A DNA stretch of 64,000 nt from Owenia fusiformis (GCA_903813345.2 CAIIXF020000004.1:24431985-24495984), one strand, 5' to 3'. Shown: positions 23,501 through 38,500, numbered from the stretch's first letter. Notes: generated from the letters alone by a model not told the origin. Program-made: numbers and translations.

Positions 23501-26500
23501 AGAACAATAAGTATAGTACATGGAGTGAGATCATTTACCATTTAGTAACGGTGTCCATAAAGTCTCTACATTTTACATTGTAAAGAGACTTTATGAACAC
23601 CCTGTTTATTTCTATACTTAGTAACTACTTCTCTCATATCACACATGTCCCCTCGAAATTTGGATAAACTGTTTTCAAAAATATTATGCAACTTAGAGTG
23701 TTGACTAAATACCAGTTTACTTTATGGTGCCCTGTTATTTCTTCACTCTTGAATTTCATTTTATGAAAATCATGATAAATCGATTTGGTTTAAAGTTTAT
23801 GGTGCCCTGTTATTTCTTCACTCTTGAATTTCATTTTATGAAAATCATGATAAATCGATTTGGTTTAAAGTTTATGGTGCCCTGTTATTTCTTCACTCTT
23901 GAATTTCATTTTATGAAAATCATGACAAATCGATTTGGTTTAAACTTTGAGAATTCAGAAAAAAGCCTCTCAAAATCATAAAATTGGAAATTTTGATACA
24001 ATATTTATTTTCCATGTTGGAAATTGTCTCTAGAATAAATCTTGAAAATTTCAATAAGAATGGTTGTTCCATTGCAAATATAGAGTAAAAGAGTAAAAAC
24101 ACGACTGCATCATCCAACCTGTCTGGGGTACTACAGAATTCAAATATACCATCAAATAGAAGCAAATGTTAATCTTTGATGGTTAAAAATGCAGATCTCC
24201 TAAAATCTGAATGAATGTCAAGGTTATGAAATTGATGTAAGTGTTGACCTAATTTAACCCTGTATAAATCTTTTGTTGCAATTTGCGAAAAGAATCTAAG
24301 CCCAGGACTCAATGCATTGTGGATGATTTATTCCACCCCTGCATTGTTTCCTAGACTTTGCATTCTTACTGCTGCACTTATGCAAAGGTCTGGAACAACA
24401 CATAAATCATCCGCAATGCATTGAATCCTGGGCTTATTTCCTTTAGCAATAGGATACATATCTACCATGACATACCTCTACCTAGGTGACGTAGGAGGAG
24501 TGCTTGAGCTAGCATCATCTGCCCACATCTTAACATACATCCCCATCCTGTGTCCCCTGTAGGCCCTGTGCCTCCTAAAATATAAACAAAATGTTACAGG
24601 GTGTCAAGAAAGTCTCTACATCTTAACATACATCCCCATCCTGTGTCCCCTGTAGGCCCTGTGCCTCCGTAAATATAAACAAAATGTTATAGGGTGTCAA
24701 GAAAGTCTCTACATCTTAACATACATCTCCATCCTGTGTCCCCTGTAGGCCCTGTACCTCCTAAAATATAAACAAAATGTTACAGGGTGTCAAGAAAGTC
24801 TCTACATCTTAACATACATCCCCATACTGTGTCCCCTGTAGGCCCCGTACCTCCTAAAATATAAAAAAATTTTACAGGGTGTCAAGAAAGTCTCTACATC
24901 TTAACAAACATCCCGTGTCCCCTGTAGGCTCTGTACCTCCTAAAATATAAACAAAATGTTACAGGGTGTTAAGAAAGTCTCTACATCTTAACAAACATCG
25001 CCATCCTGTGTCCCCTGTAGGCCCTGTACCTCCTAAAATATAAACAAAATGTTACAGGGTGTTAAGAAAGTCTCTACATCTTAACAAACATCGCCATCCT
25101 GTGTCCCCTGTAGGCCCTGTACCTCCTAAAATATAAACAAAATGTTACAGGGTGTCAAAAAAGTCTCTACATCTTTACATGCATCCCCATCCTGTGTCCC
25201 CTGTAGGCCCTGTACCTCCTAAAATATTAACAAAATGTTACAGGGTGTCAAGAAAGTCTCTACATCTTTAAATGCATCCCCATCCTGTGTCCCCTGTAGG
25301 CCCTGTACCTCCTAAAATATAAACAAAATGTTACAGGGTGTCAAGAAAGTCTCTACATCTTAACATACATCCCCATCCTGTGTCCCCTGTAGGCCCTGTA
25401 CCTCCTAAAATATAAACAAAATGTTACAGGGTGTCAAGAAAGTCTCTACATCTTAACATACATCCCCATCCTGTGTCCCCTGTAGGCCCTGTACCTCCTA
25501 AAATATAAACAAAATGTTACAGGGTGTCAAGAAAGTCTCTAAATCTTAACATGCATCCCCATCCAGTGTCCCCAGTAGGCCCCGTACCTCCTAAAATATA
25601 AACAAAATGTTACAGGGTGTCAAGAAAGTCTCTAAATCTTAACATGCATCCCGTGTCCCCTGTAGGCCCTGTACCTCCTAAAATATATAAATTATTTTCA
25701 TTTAAATTACTGAATATAAAATATTGTTGTTAATACTCATTTCTACAAAACAAAAAATATGGATTTTTATTCTCTCAATGCAATTGCATCTCATTAAAAA
25801 ACAAACCCCGAGACAGATTTTTTTCATTTTCAAAATGTATATTTCAATATTTTCACATGATTTATAGCTTTGGAAATGATCACTTCCAAAATGTTACTTT
25901 TCTTTACAGTAAGTAAGTTAGTAAGTAAGGTATTTATTAGAGTCTCACGCTGTACAAATTAAAATACATTTTGATACAATTGATTAAAACAACAGCTCAG
26001 CCGGCTCCGGCTTATGAGAGACTTAAAGATCGAATAGTTCTATGAGTATAAAATGTCTAAAAATGTAAATCTAATATTGCACCTTGTATTATATTACACT
26101 TCATAGCATCTTCGTGTTATCATGATTTTATTTATTGTTTTCGCTATTAGTCTTTGTACTGATACAGTGTTCATCATTGTGCAATATTTGCCCATGCTCG
26201 ATAAGTTGTTAAAGTCCAGTATTTGAAGAGCACATGCTTCTATAAGGGTTTGTCTATTGTCATCGTGTAGGGGGCAGTCAATTACCCAAATGCGAGTAGG
26301 TAGTTACCAGTTTCACCACCAGGTGGCTGATTCGGGTCAATTAACATGGCAGGTATATAAGAAAGTTCCCTTAAACCTGAATATTATCAATTTAAGTGGC
26401 TCAGTTTTCATATAACCCTTATGCGTCTGATACTTATACTAATGAAAATATGTCCAGTAAAGCAAAATATTATCTGTCTACTAAAAGAAAACATATTTCA

Positions 26501-29500
26501 TTTTTTGTGATTTTATAGCATGGGGTCTATGGGGAATCTCCCCGAGCTAGAAGTCACAGTTTCAAAGAAAATTAATTTTTCAAAGTTGATAAACACTTTT
26601 TAAAACCACATTTCTAGATGTAATTTTACATGTAGATTTCAAATATGATATTACTTTGACTGAATTTTTAATTTTTAATGACGTAAATCAAGATTATTTC
26701 TACTCGCATCTGGGTTATTAGGATATGGATTTCGTCTTCAACACTTTGGTTGCATAAGCATACTCTGTCGTGTAATTCGACACCTGTGAATCGCCCGGTT
26801 TCAATTCTTATAGGGAGAGTTCCTGATCGAATTCGTGCCAAGTAACTACGTTCATATTTATGCATAGGTAATTGAACGTACGGCTCAGGGGTTGTCGCAT
26901 GCGGTTTATGTAGTCTATATGTTCTTAGTTTATTGCCATGTTCTTGGTTTCTGCGATCGTTCCACAATGAATGATGCCAAATTTCATGTTCAGTAGAGCT
27001 CAAGCGATGTCCTAGTTGTTTCAAATGTTGTTTCACATTAGAAATTTTATCCTGCGTTATTAACATTTCAGCTCCGTTGTCTGATAGCAGAGTTTTTACT
27101 TTTGATTCCCAGGAACCGCGTAGGCTAAGTGACCAAACATGTATTTTCTTAAGTGTTCGTTGAGGGGACATGTTTTTAATGCGGCACCACATCCGTGCTG
27201 ATTCGATATTGTGTCGTGTATCTATGCTTGTCCAGCACATGTCTCCTTGTACTGCCGAGTTGGGGGCATGTTGGCCCACACCAAGAAAGAATCGTTGTGC
27301 CTTGTTTTGTACAACGGTCGCGGGTGCAGTTGTCGCTTTATTAATGCCCCAAATTCCAGAGCCATACGTCAGCACCGGTGCTACGAGTGAGTCATAGACA
27401 TGAGTAAATACGTTGTACGATAATCCTCCTGTTGCTCTTGACTTGGCCATTATTTACAAATATCTCATCAATATTCATCCATAAACTCTTACAAGCATAA
27501 AGTAAGAAAAAACACAAAATAATAAAAAGTAAGCCCAATAAACAATATACAATGAAAAAAGACATACCTATTGGTGAGAATCCTCTCCTATAAGTGAACC
27601 ACAGTCTTGAGAGAAAGTCATGTTTTATGTCTTCTAGATCTGCAAACACAAAAGCAAACAATGATTATAGTTGGATTTATAATACAATAAATAGTACCAT
27701 GGGTACTAGGCTCACAAGGTGTTGCTCAAAGAGAATTTTCTGTGACAAAAATGGCTACCATTTTGAAGGCTTTTTCTCTACAGTAGAACCTGAATAAGTG
27801 GAACACCTTTGGGACCACAAAAAAGGTGTTCCACAAGGTTCATTAACATGGAGTAGATAGGCCATGGGACTTAAAAATCACTATTCCACTTGTGGGATGT
27901 TCCACTTACAGAGGTTTTCCAATTGACAGGTTCTACTGTACTTGGATTTATAAAACAATAATAAATAGTACCATGGGTACTAGGCTCACAGGGTGTTGCT
28001 CAAAGAGAATTTTCCGACGACAAAAATGGCTACCGTTTTGAAGGGGTTTTCTCTATTGCACATGGCGTTAAACGTAACTTAGACATACTGCTCCGTAACG
28101 TAAAGATCTCTTTAGATTCTCCAATGGGCCATTTGCTAAATAGATAAATTGAGATGGAAAAACAGGTGGCAGCACGGGTGTTAATAAAGCCGGAATACTG
28201 TTCATAGTATTTATCAAAAATATCAGAAAATCACTCACTAGACAACAGCAACACCAAAGCGTAGTAAATCCCATCGAACAGCCATGGCTGGCATATTTAC
28301 AAAAAAGTATATAGCAAAAATGGCAGCCATTTTTCAAAATGGCCACCTTCTACCAAAAGTGTCATTAGACAGTGTGCCATGTTTATAGTATTCACGTACC
28401 AAATATGAAAAAATCGCTCCACTACTTTTCGAATTATAGTAAAATACGTTAAAATAGCGGCCATTTTTCAAAATGGCCAGCTTCTACCAAAAGGTATGAC
28501 TCCAGCATTCTTTTGCCGTTTTACTACATGCCACAATCAACCTCACTGCCATCATATCAAACCAGGCCCATTTTCCATCAAACTTGGCCCGACTACTATC
28601 AAGTGGATGTCCTTCAAAAATCAAGTTGGCATGGTTACCAAAGCCTAATAGTTGCCATGGCAACCGTAGAAATGGGGTAAGAAATGAGAGCAAAAAAGCA
28701 CCCAAACCCACCATATTGGCACTAATTTATAAAATATTTCTAGACATACAAATTTTCTTAAACTTTGATATCATCTAGGACACTTCTAGACAACAAAAAT
28801 ATCAAAAATTGGGGGTAGGTTTACCACTTCAATTTTTTTCTAGGCTTGGTCAAAGTAAAACTACGAAAAAAGCACTCATTTTCACTTTTGAATCACCTAT
28901 TATCGCCCAAATGGCTATATTTTTTCAAGGTCAAGGTCGCCATGTTAAAAGTAGAATTACGGAGATAAATCTGCTCTTCAGACAGTGTTTGATGGCTTTT
29001 CTTCACCACGGAACAAAGATCTTTGCCCTGGTATGCCCATTTCCATGAGATGATATACGTGAAAGAGGAACTATGTCTTTAAGTGTCATCAAAACTTTAT
29101 GCCAACACGTAGAAGGCCATTTCCGCACTACTTTTGGTGTAATAATTCCATAATGGGAACATGTTTTCTTATCCAGCACTAGTGTAACTGTTTTTAGGTA
29201 ATTGAGACATTTCTGATAAAAATGGTATCCAGAAACGTGATATTTTGAATAAAACGGGACCAAAAAACGATCCCTGAAGATGCCTGTATTATTTGAGATT
29301 TTGGTGTTTTTCACTGGCCTGAAAAATGGATGGGGTAGGGGAGTGACACACCTTTTGGGCTTATTCAAGTTAGCATTTGAATCAAATGAATGGTCACATG
29401 TTTGGTACTATCTTAAAGCTTGTCACGTCTGCTTCAATTTGGTACCCATATCATGAGGTCAGACGCTATATTTTGACGTCACGATGGTACCAAACGATTA

Positions 29501-32500
29501 TAAAATGAAAATTAAGCATCAAAATGTGGCAAAATAATGGTATGACTCCACCATTGTTTTGCCGTTTTACTACATGCCACAATCAACCTCACTGCCATCA
29601 TATCAAACCAGGCCCATTTTCCATCAAACTTGGCCCAACTACTATCAAGTGGATGTCCTTCAAAAATCAAGTTGGCATGGTTACCAAAGCCTAATAGTTG
29701 CCATGGCAACCGTAGAAATGGGGTAAGAAATGAGAGCAAAAAAGCACCCAAACCCACCATATTGGCACTAATTTATAAAATATTTCTAGACATACAAATT
29801 TTCTTAAACTTTGATATCATCTAGGACACTTCTAGACAACAAAAATATCAAAAATTGGGGGTAGGTTTACCACTTCAATTTTTTTCTACGCTTGGTCAAA
29901 GTAAAACTACGAAAAAAGCACTCATTTTCACTTTTGAATCACCTATTATCGCCCAAATGGCTATATTTTTTCAAGGTCAAGGTCGCCATGTTAAAAGTAG
30001 AATTACGGAGATAAATCTGCTCTTCAGACAATGTTTGATGGCTTTTCTTCACCACGGAACAAAGATCTTTGCCCTGGTATGCCCATTTCCATGAGATGAT
30101 ATACGTGAAAGAGGAACTATGTCTTTAAGTGTCATCAAAGGCCATTTCCGCACTACTTTTGGTGTAATAATTCCAAAAGTGTGTTTAGACAGAGAGCAAT
30201 GTATACTGTAGTATTCACATACCAAATATGAACAAAATCACTCCACTACTTTTTCAGCAAAAATCGTAAAATAATGAGTAAAGGCCGCCATTTTTCAAGA
30301 TGGCTGCCATGAGCTTCTGTAATATCTACATTTCTAGCTTTATTAATGTCCTTTATAATTTTTTACATTTAAAACATATTGCTATTACAGTTTTACATAT
30401 TGCACCTAAATTACTGTAAAATCGGCACTAAAATGGCCGCCATTTTGAAATGAGTGGCCATTTTGAAAATTGGCTTTCGAGCAAAACTTCTACTCCCATA
30501 GGGTATATGTGTACAAAATATGAACAAAATCGGGCCAAGGGTATTTGAGTTATTGCCCAGACGGACAAATGGACGGACGTATGAACGGACAGGGGCGTTC
30601 CCTATATCCCTCCGAACTTCCTTCGATGGGATAACAAAACATGTTACATGTATAATAAATAGTGGCCATCTTCAAAATTTCCTCTTGAACAGAGCTCTTT
30701 TATCCCTAGGCATCAGCATATAAGATTTGAACCAAATCCCTCCATTTGTATGTGAGCTACCAAAGATAAATTATAGCCAAAAACAAACAGACATTTTTTA
30801 TATATTATTTAACTTACATATATTTACAAAACTAATTTAAATGCACAAATATGTGTTAAATCACTCAATTAGTTACTTACATCATTATTCATGAAGTTAA
30901 TGATATGTTATTGAATAAATAAATTATTTACAAATGTGTAATTTCAGATTGATTGATTTTATGGAAAAAGTGCCTAACAATCCAAAACAAAGAGAACTTA
31001 ATTTTTTTGAAAAAATGGTTTTAAGACGTGATCATTTTCTTTTTATGTCCGCCATTTTGTTTCAGTCAATTTTTGAAAAATACAACAGCAGTATGTTTAA
31101 CAACCTTTCCTTTAACACCACTTTGGAATTATTTTCAGTCACATTTTCAGAGGCCTGAAATAACTTTTTCAGTTTGTCTATAACATGACAAAATGTCTTA
31201 ATTTGCTAGTTTAAAAAATATTTTTTCTACATAACATGAAAAGAATTATTCTGAAATAAACAAGTGTAGGATATGTTTCAGAGAAAAGGCTGATATGTTT
31301 TAGAAAATAGGCTGATATATTTCAGAAAATAGCCTGATATGTTTCTGAGAAAAGGCTGATATGTTTTCAGAAAATAGGCTGATATGTTTCAGAAAATAGA
31401 CTGATATGTTTCAGAGAAAAGGCTGATATGTTTTCAGAAAATAGGCTGATATCTTTCAGAAAATAGGCTGATATGTTTTAGAAAATAGGCTGATATGTTT
31501 CTGAAAATAGGCATGACATGGAATGACTAAATCATGACAAAAACAGAAAAAAAATATTCTCCTATATCTATTTCACATGAACATTTCAAGGTTATTACCG
31601 TATTATCTCTATTAAACGCACACTCTCTAATAAACGCACACCCGACTTTTTGTCCCAGGTTAGAAAGTCCTGTCCAGATAATATTGAGATCTGATGAAGC
31701 TCTAATAAAAAAAACATTGTGGGCAATAATAGAGTATTTTCACCTACTGGTTTATTGTGTCGATTTCAGGAGCTCACAATTCAAGGTAAAAACATAACAT
31801 ATAGCATATTCTCTCTTAATAAACGCACATATCTACTATATTTGATCGATTTAAGGTATAGAAGTAAATTTTCACCCATTATCGCCCACCATCATAATTT
31901 TTTAGAATTCCCGGGGATTTAGCTGCTTGAAACCTCTCCCCCATGGGAAGTTGTTAAGCGCACTGTGCGTTTAATAGAGATAATACGGTATCAGTATATA
32001 CAAACTTCCATGCATTGTGACTGAGGTAATTTTAAATAATGATCCACAAAATTTTATTAGTCTTAAGTTAAGGTCCACTAGTCTGAAACGAATAGAATAT
32101 AAATTATTCCTACATATTACTACAGAGTGTAGCTTTAAGCGTTACGAAAATCGAACGCTATTTTCGAATGAGAGTAGAATATGAGTGAGTGAATAGGTGT
32201 GTAGTGTTTAGGAGTGACGAAATCATTCTGGCTAGGTCGTCTATACAGTTAACACCTTCTTAAACGTCCTTACAGGTTAAACATGTTCAACGTTTGATAG
32301 GTTCCATGCATTAGTTCATACCTTTTCAGGCCACATTTCGAGGCTCCTCAGATAGAGGTTTTAATGGTGAAAATTAATGCATTCAATCAATCGAAAGTTT
32401 TTTCAACATACCATTAAGTATCAGTCCTTACGATTTTATGTACTAGTAATCCAAATCAACTCAGACATGCATCTGTAGGCATACCTTATTACCGATGTTC

Positions 32501-35500
32501 ATAAACGATGCATAAATTTACACTACTGGAAAATTATATGGTGTATTCAATAGGTCATGTTCTTAATAAACGAGATTCGACCTCTAGCCAAAGCTATTTT
32601 TAATATCAAATGAATGTTATGTTAGTTAAAAGCGCAACGCTTTGTAATGTATAGAATGAACTTAAACTTGTCTTTTCAGGTAGGATTTGGTGATAAATGC
32701 TTCAGAGCAAACATCATATTTGAAGTGTCTTTCTTTAGTATGGATTTTAACATTTGTACTAAGATTGGTTTTAGTACTGTAGTAACAAATGTTTTTCAAC
32801 AACTATTACATTTCAAGTTCCTTTCTCCAGTATGGAATTTAACATGTATTTTTTGATGGGAACGACATATATATTTGAGAACAAATCACATTTCAAGTTT
32901 CATTCTCAAGTATGAATTTTAAGATGTAGTTTCAGATCCGATTTAGTGACAAATGCCTTAGAACACACAGCACATTTAAAGTTCCTTTCTCCAGAATGAT
33001 ATTTAATATGTCTATTCAGTTCGGATTGGGTGATAAATCTTTTAGGACATATATCACATTTGAAATTCCTTTCTCCAGTATGGACTTTAACATGGGTTTT
33101 CAAATCAGAATTAGTGACATATGTTCTAGAACAAACATCACATTTGAAGTTCCTTTCTCCGGTATGGATTTTAACATGTCTTTTCAGATGGGACTTAGTG
33201 ATAAATGTTTTAGAACAAACATCACATTTGAAATTTCTTTCTCCAGTATGAATTTTAACATGCATTTTCAAGCTGGATTTAGTTGCAAATGCATTAGAAC
33301 AAACATCACATTTGAAATTCTTTTCCCCCATATGGATTTTAACATGTCTGTCCAGATTGAATTGAGTAATAAGTGTTTTAAAACAAACATCACATTTAAA
33401 GTTCCTTTCTCCAGTATGATTTTTAACATGTATCTTCAGATTTGATTTTGTGATGAACGTTTTCGGACAAACATCACATTTGAAGATCCTTTCTCCAGTA
33501 TGGATTTTAAAATGTCTTTTCAGGTCAGATTTAGTGATAAATGTTTTAGAACAGACATCACATTTGAAGTTCCTTTCTCCAGTGTGGATTTTAACATGCA
33601 TTTTCAGATATGAATTTGTGATAAATGTTTTAGAACAAACATCGCATTTGAAGTTTCTTTCTAAAGTATGGATTTGAACATGGCTTTTCAGATTGGAATG
33701 AGAAATAAATGTTTTAGAACAAACATAACATTTCAATTTCCTTTCTCCAGTATGGATATTAACATGAATTTTAAGATCAGATTGAGTGATAAATGTTTTT
33801 GAACAAATATCACATTTGAAGTTTCTTTCTCCAGTATGGATTTTAACGTGTTTTTTCAGATGTGATTTCGTGCTAAATGTTTTAGAACAAACATTACATC
33901 TAAATTCTCCAGTATGGATATTAGCATGTATTCTTAGATGTGTCTCAGTTATAAATGATTTAGAACAAACATCACATTTGTAGTTCCTTTCTCCAGTGTG
34001 AATTTTAAAATGTATTTTCAGATTGGATTGAGTGATAAATGTTTTAGAACAAACATCACATTTGAAGTTCCTTTCACCAGTATGGATCTTAACATGTGTT
34101 TTCAGAGATGATTTAGTGCTAAATGTTTTAGAACAAACATCACATTTCATCTTGGTTTCTCCAGTATGGATTTTAGCATGTGTTTTAAGATGTGATTTAG
34201 TAATAAATGTTTTAGTACAAACATCACATTTGTAGTTCCTTTCTCCAGTATGAATATTTTCATGTATTGTCAGATTGGATTGACTGATAAATGTTTTAGA
34301 ACAAACATCACATTTGAAGTTCCTTTCTCCAGTATGGATTTTAACATGTCTTTTCAGAGATGATTTAAGGCTAAATGTTTTAGAACAAACATCACATTTC
34401 AACTTGATTTCTCCGGTATGGATTTTATTATGAATTCGAGAATGAACTTTAAGGTGAGACTTTTGCAAAAAAGATTTTAAACAAACATCGCACTTAAAAT
34501 TCCTTTCATCCATGTGAATTCTATAGTGGACTTTAAGCTGAGATTTCAACTTAAATAATTTTAAGCAAATGTCACATTTATGCACCTTTTTGCAATCAGT
34601 GGCTGACTTCTGGGTATGATCTGACATCGCATTTGTTTCACCATCAGCTATATGTGCAGAGTCACTTATCAAATTATCTCCCTCCATAATGTTTATGATT
34701 ATTCCAATGTTCATAAACCAGCCTTATGATATTCACTTTCCTAGTAAACTTATTTCTATTTACAAAGTCATGTGTAACTGTTTCTTCACAATCAATGTTA
34801 AAAATATCTGGTTCAATTCTTGGTTCAAGTCTATGCAAACATCTTCTTTTTCTGGCCTCCTAGCTGAGAAAATAATCTGGAAAAATAAAATTGCTAACTC
34901 GTTTCATGTGATTTCCTATGTTTTGAATACATCTTTTATCTTATAACCCCCACTAATCGCGCTAAAAAGCTTCAGACTCCTAATACTAGAATGAAAATAC
35001 ATGTATATTTCATTCTGAATATAAAATCACAAAATTATTCTTTTGCAAAAATTAAAGTTAAATTGTGCTTCTTATATGGCATATTGCATATATTTTCAAT
35101 TTTCTTTCCATCTAGTGAATTACTTGAGATATTAAACAGAAATTGTCCAAGTTGAACATTTCATATACAAGCTCACATACCTTGATGTTTAACCTAGCTC
35201 CATTATTTCAGCAAATGAAACCACTGACCTAGTACTTAACACAATAAGTGTATAAATGAATATAACTTATTGAATCAATAACACCTTAGAGCAACAGTTG
35301 GTCAATAAATAGAGATTATCATATGTCAGCTTCAGAATATTGGGATAATCCCAAAGGCAAACACACGTTGTTATGGAATAATACTTTCTATTTGTATGTT
35401 TTCTTGGAACACCAAGGTGTGGTGGTAACTCCTAAAAATTCCTGAGACAACAGAGAAGCCTGTCGAATCAGAGCAACTCTGGGACTGGCCATGAGTGTTT

Positions 35501-38500
35501 GAATTTGAAGGTGTTCTAATGTCAAGGTTTATGAACGGCTTTATTGACCAGCTCCTCCCATGTTGGCTTGTTGGGCAACCAATCTCCCCAAAGGCATACA
35601 CATTGTTGTTATGGAATAAACAGCAAATAGCTAACACTCTACAGTGTTTGTTTACAATTGGTATTTCTTCACTAACAGTATTTGATATTCAGAATCTTCT
35701 ATGCTAGAGTGGTATTGAAGTTTTTTCCATATCAAAAGAATTTGTCAGCCATTTTAGATGAGACTAGCTAGAGTTATAGTCAACTAGAAAACAGCAACTC
35801 CACAGAGTAGCAAATTCGATCAAACAAAACATGTTACGATAAATAGTAGCCGTCTTGAAAATATCCTCTTGAACAGAGCTCCTTGAACCAAATCCCTCCA
35901 TTTGTATTGGAGCTACCAAAGATAATTTTTTAACAAAAAATTATAGCCAAAAACAAACATTTTTTATATATTATTTTATTTACTCATATTAACAAAACTA
36001 ATAAAAATGCACAAAAATGTGTTAAATTACTCTATTAGTTTTTACATTTTATATATTATTTTATTTACACATATTAACAAAACTAATCTAAATGCACAAA
36101 AATGTGTTAAATTACTCTTTTAGTTACTTACATTATTATTAATGCTTATTAGTAAAAAATTATTAATGAGTAAACGATGCGTAATTGAGTCTGTGGACTT
36201 ATTTTCAGTCACATTTTCAGAGGCCTGAAATAACATTTACAGTTTGTCTAGTGCTGTTCTTGAACAATGACCACTATATCAAAAAATATAACATGACTTG
36301 AAAATGTCTTACTGGTTTTAATATTTTTTCTAAATAACATGAAAAGAACTATTCTGAAATAAACAAGTGTACGATATGTTTCAGAAAATAGGCTAATATG
36401 TTTCAGAAAATTGGCTGATATGTTTCAGAAAATTGGCTGATATGTTTCAGAAAATAGGCTGATATGTTTTGGAGAAAAGGCAGATATGTTTCAGAAAAAA
36501 AGCTGATATGTTTCAGAAAATAGGCTGATATGTTTCAGAAAATAGGCTGATATATTTCAGAAAATAGGCATGACATGGCATGACTAAATCATGACAAAAG
36601 CAGAAAAAATAATATTCTCCTATATCTATTTTACATGAATAACTTCAAGGTTATTATCAGTATATACAAACTTCCATGCATTGTGGCTGGGGTAATTTCA
36701 AATAATAATCCACAAAATTTTATTAGTCTAAAGTTAAGGTCACTAGTCAAGTGAAAATGATTTAAAGCAAACATCACATCTGAATATAATGAACTTAAAC
36801 TTGTCTTTTCAGGTGGGATTTGGTGATAAAAGCTTCAGAACAAACATCACATTTGAAGTGTCTTTCTCCAGTATGGATTTTAACATTTGTACTAAGATTG
36901 GTTTTAGTAATAAATGTTTTAGAACAACTATTACATTTCAAGTTCCTTTCTCCAGTATGGAATTTAACATGTATTTTCTGATGGGAACAACATATATGTT
37001 TGAGAACAAATCACATTTCAAGTTTCGTTCTCAGGTATGAATTTTAAGATGTAGTTTCAGAACCGATTTAGTGACAAATGCCTTAGAACACACAGCACAT
37101 TTAAAGTTCCTTTCTCCAGAATGAAATTTAATATGTCTATTCAGTTCAGATTGGGTGATAAATCTTTTAGAACATATATCACATTTGAAGTTCCTTTCTC
37201 CAGTATGGACTTTAACATGGGTTTTCAAATCAGAATTAGTGATATATGTTTTAGAACAAACGTCACATTTGAAGTTCCTTTCTCCGGTATGGATTTTAAC
37301 ATGTCTTTTCAGATGGAACTTAGTGATAAATGTTTTAGAACAAACATCACATTTGAAATTTCTTTCTCCAGTATGAATTTTAACATGCATTTTCAAGCTG
37401 GATTTAGTGGCAAATGCATTAGAACAAACATCACATTTGAAGTTCTCTTCTCTAGTATGGATTTTAATATGTTTTTTCAGACTGGATTTAGTGATAAATG
37501 TTTTAGAACAATCATCACATTTGAAGTTCCTTTCTCCAGTATGGTTTTTAACATGCATTTTCAGATTTGACTTAGTGATAAATGTTTTAGAACAAACATC
37601 ACATTTGAAGTTCCTTTCTCCAGTATGTATTTTAACATGTCTTTTCAGATCAGATCGAGTGACAAATGTTTTAATACAAACGTCACATTTGAAGTTCCTT
37701 TCTCCAGTATGGATTTTAACATGCATTTTCAGATGTGATTTAGTAATAAATGTTTTAGAACAAACATCACATTTGAAGTTCCTTTCTACAGAATGGATTT
37801 GAACATGTATTTTCCGATCAGATTGAGAACTAAATGTTATAGAACAAACATAACATTTCGATTTCCTTTCTCCAGTATGGATTTTAACATGTTTTTTCAG
37901 ATCAGATTGAGTGATAAATGCTTTAGAACAAATATCACATTTGAAGTTCCTTTCTCCAGTATGGATTTTGACATGCATTTTAAGATGTGATTTAGTGCAA
38001 AAAGTTTTAGAACAAACATTACATCTAAATTCTCCAGTATGGATATTAGCATGTATTTTTAGATGTGTCTTAGTTATAAATGATTTAGAACAAACATCAC
38101 ATTTGTAGTTCCTTTCTCCAGTATGGATTTTAATATGTATTTTCAGATCGGATCGAGTGATAAATGTTTTAGAACAAACATCACATTTGAAGTTCCTTTC
38201 TCCAGTATGGATTTTAACATGTCTTTTCAGAGATGATTTTGTGCTAAATGTTTTAGAACAAACATTACATTTCAACTTGCCTTCTCCAGTATGGATTTTA
38301 GCATGTGTTTCTAGATGCGACTTCGTAATAAAGGTTTTAGAACAAACATCACATTTGTAGTTCCTTTCCCCAGTATGGATCTTAGCATGTGTTTCTAGAT
38401 GTGATTTAGTGATAAATGTATTAGAGCAAACATCACATTTCAAGTTCCTTTCCCCTGTATGGATACGACTGTGACGTGCAAGTGCATACTTTCTTAAGAA

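Larger units (their letters stand above)
30635..34890. repeat. Segmental duplication unit A (contains zinc-finger gene A)
   Basis: Pairs with 35825-39590 in the same order: AACAGAGCTC and GAACCAAATCCCTCCATTTG near the start, a 22-24-bp GGCTGATATGTTTCAGAAAA array (31263-31512), the zinc-finger gene, and GGCCTCCTAGCTGAGAAAAT at the end. Unit A is longer in its flank because of the MITE at 31598-31988 and extra DNA at about 32075-32640, both absent from unit B. Confidence 0.85.

Noticed and set aside
24575-25690. CRISPR array
   Set aside because: Units are head-to-tail with no unique spacers and the DNA is an animal intron; it is a minisatellite. The same applies to 17285-17925 and 31263-31512.
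32996-34235. Plus-strand open frames opposite zinc-finger gene A (and 37121-38360 opposite gene B)
   Set aside because: They are antisense shadows of the repeated finger code; repeats like [11 protein letters not shown] follow from the 84-nt finger period.
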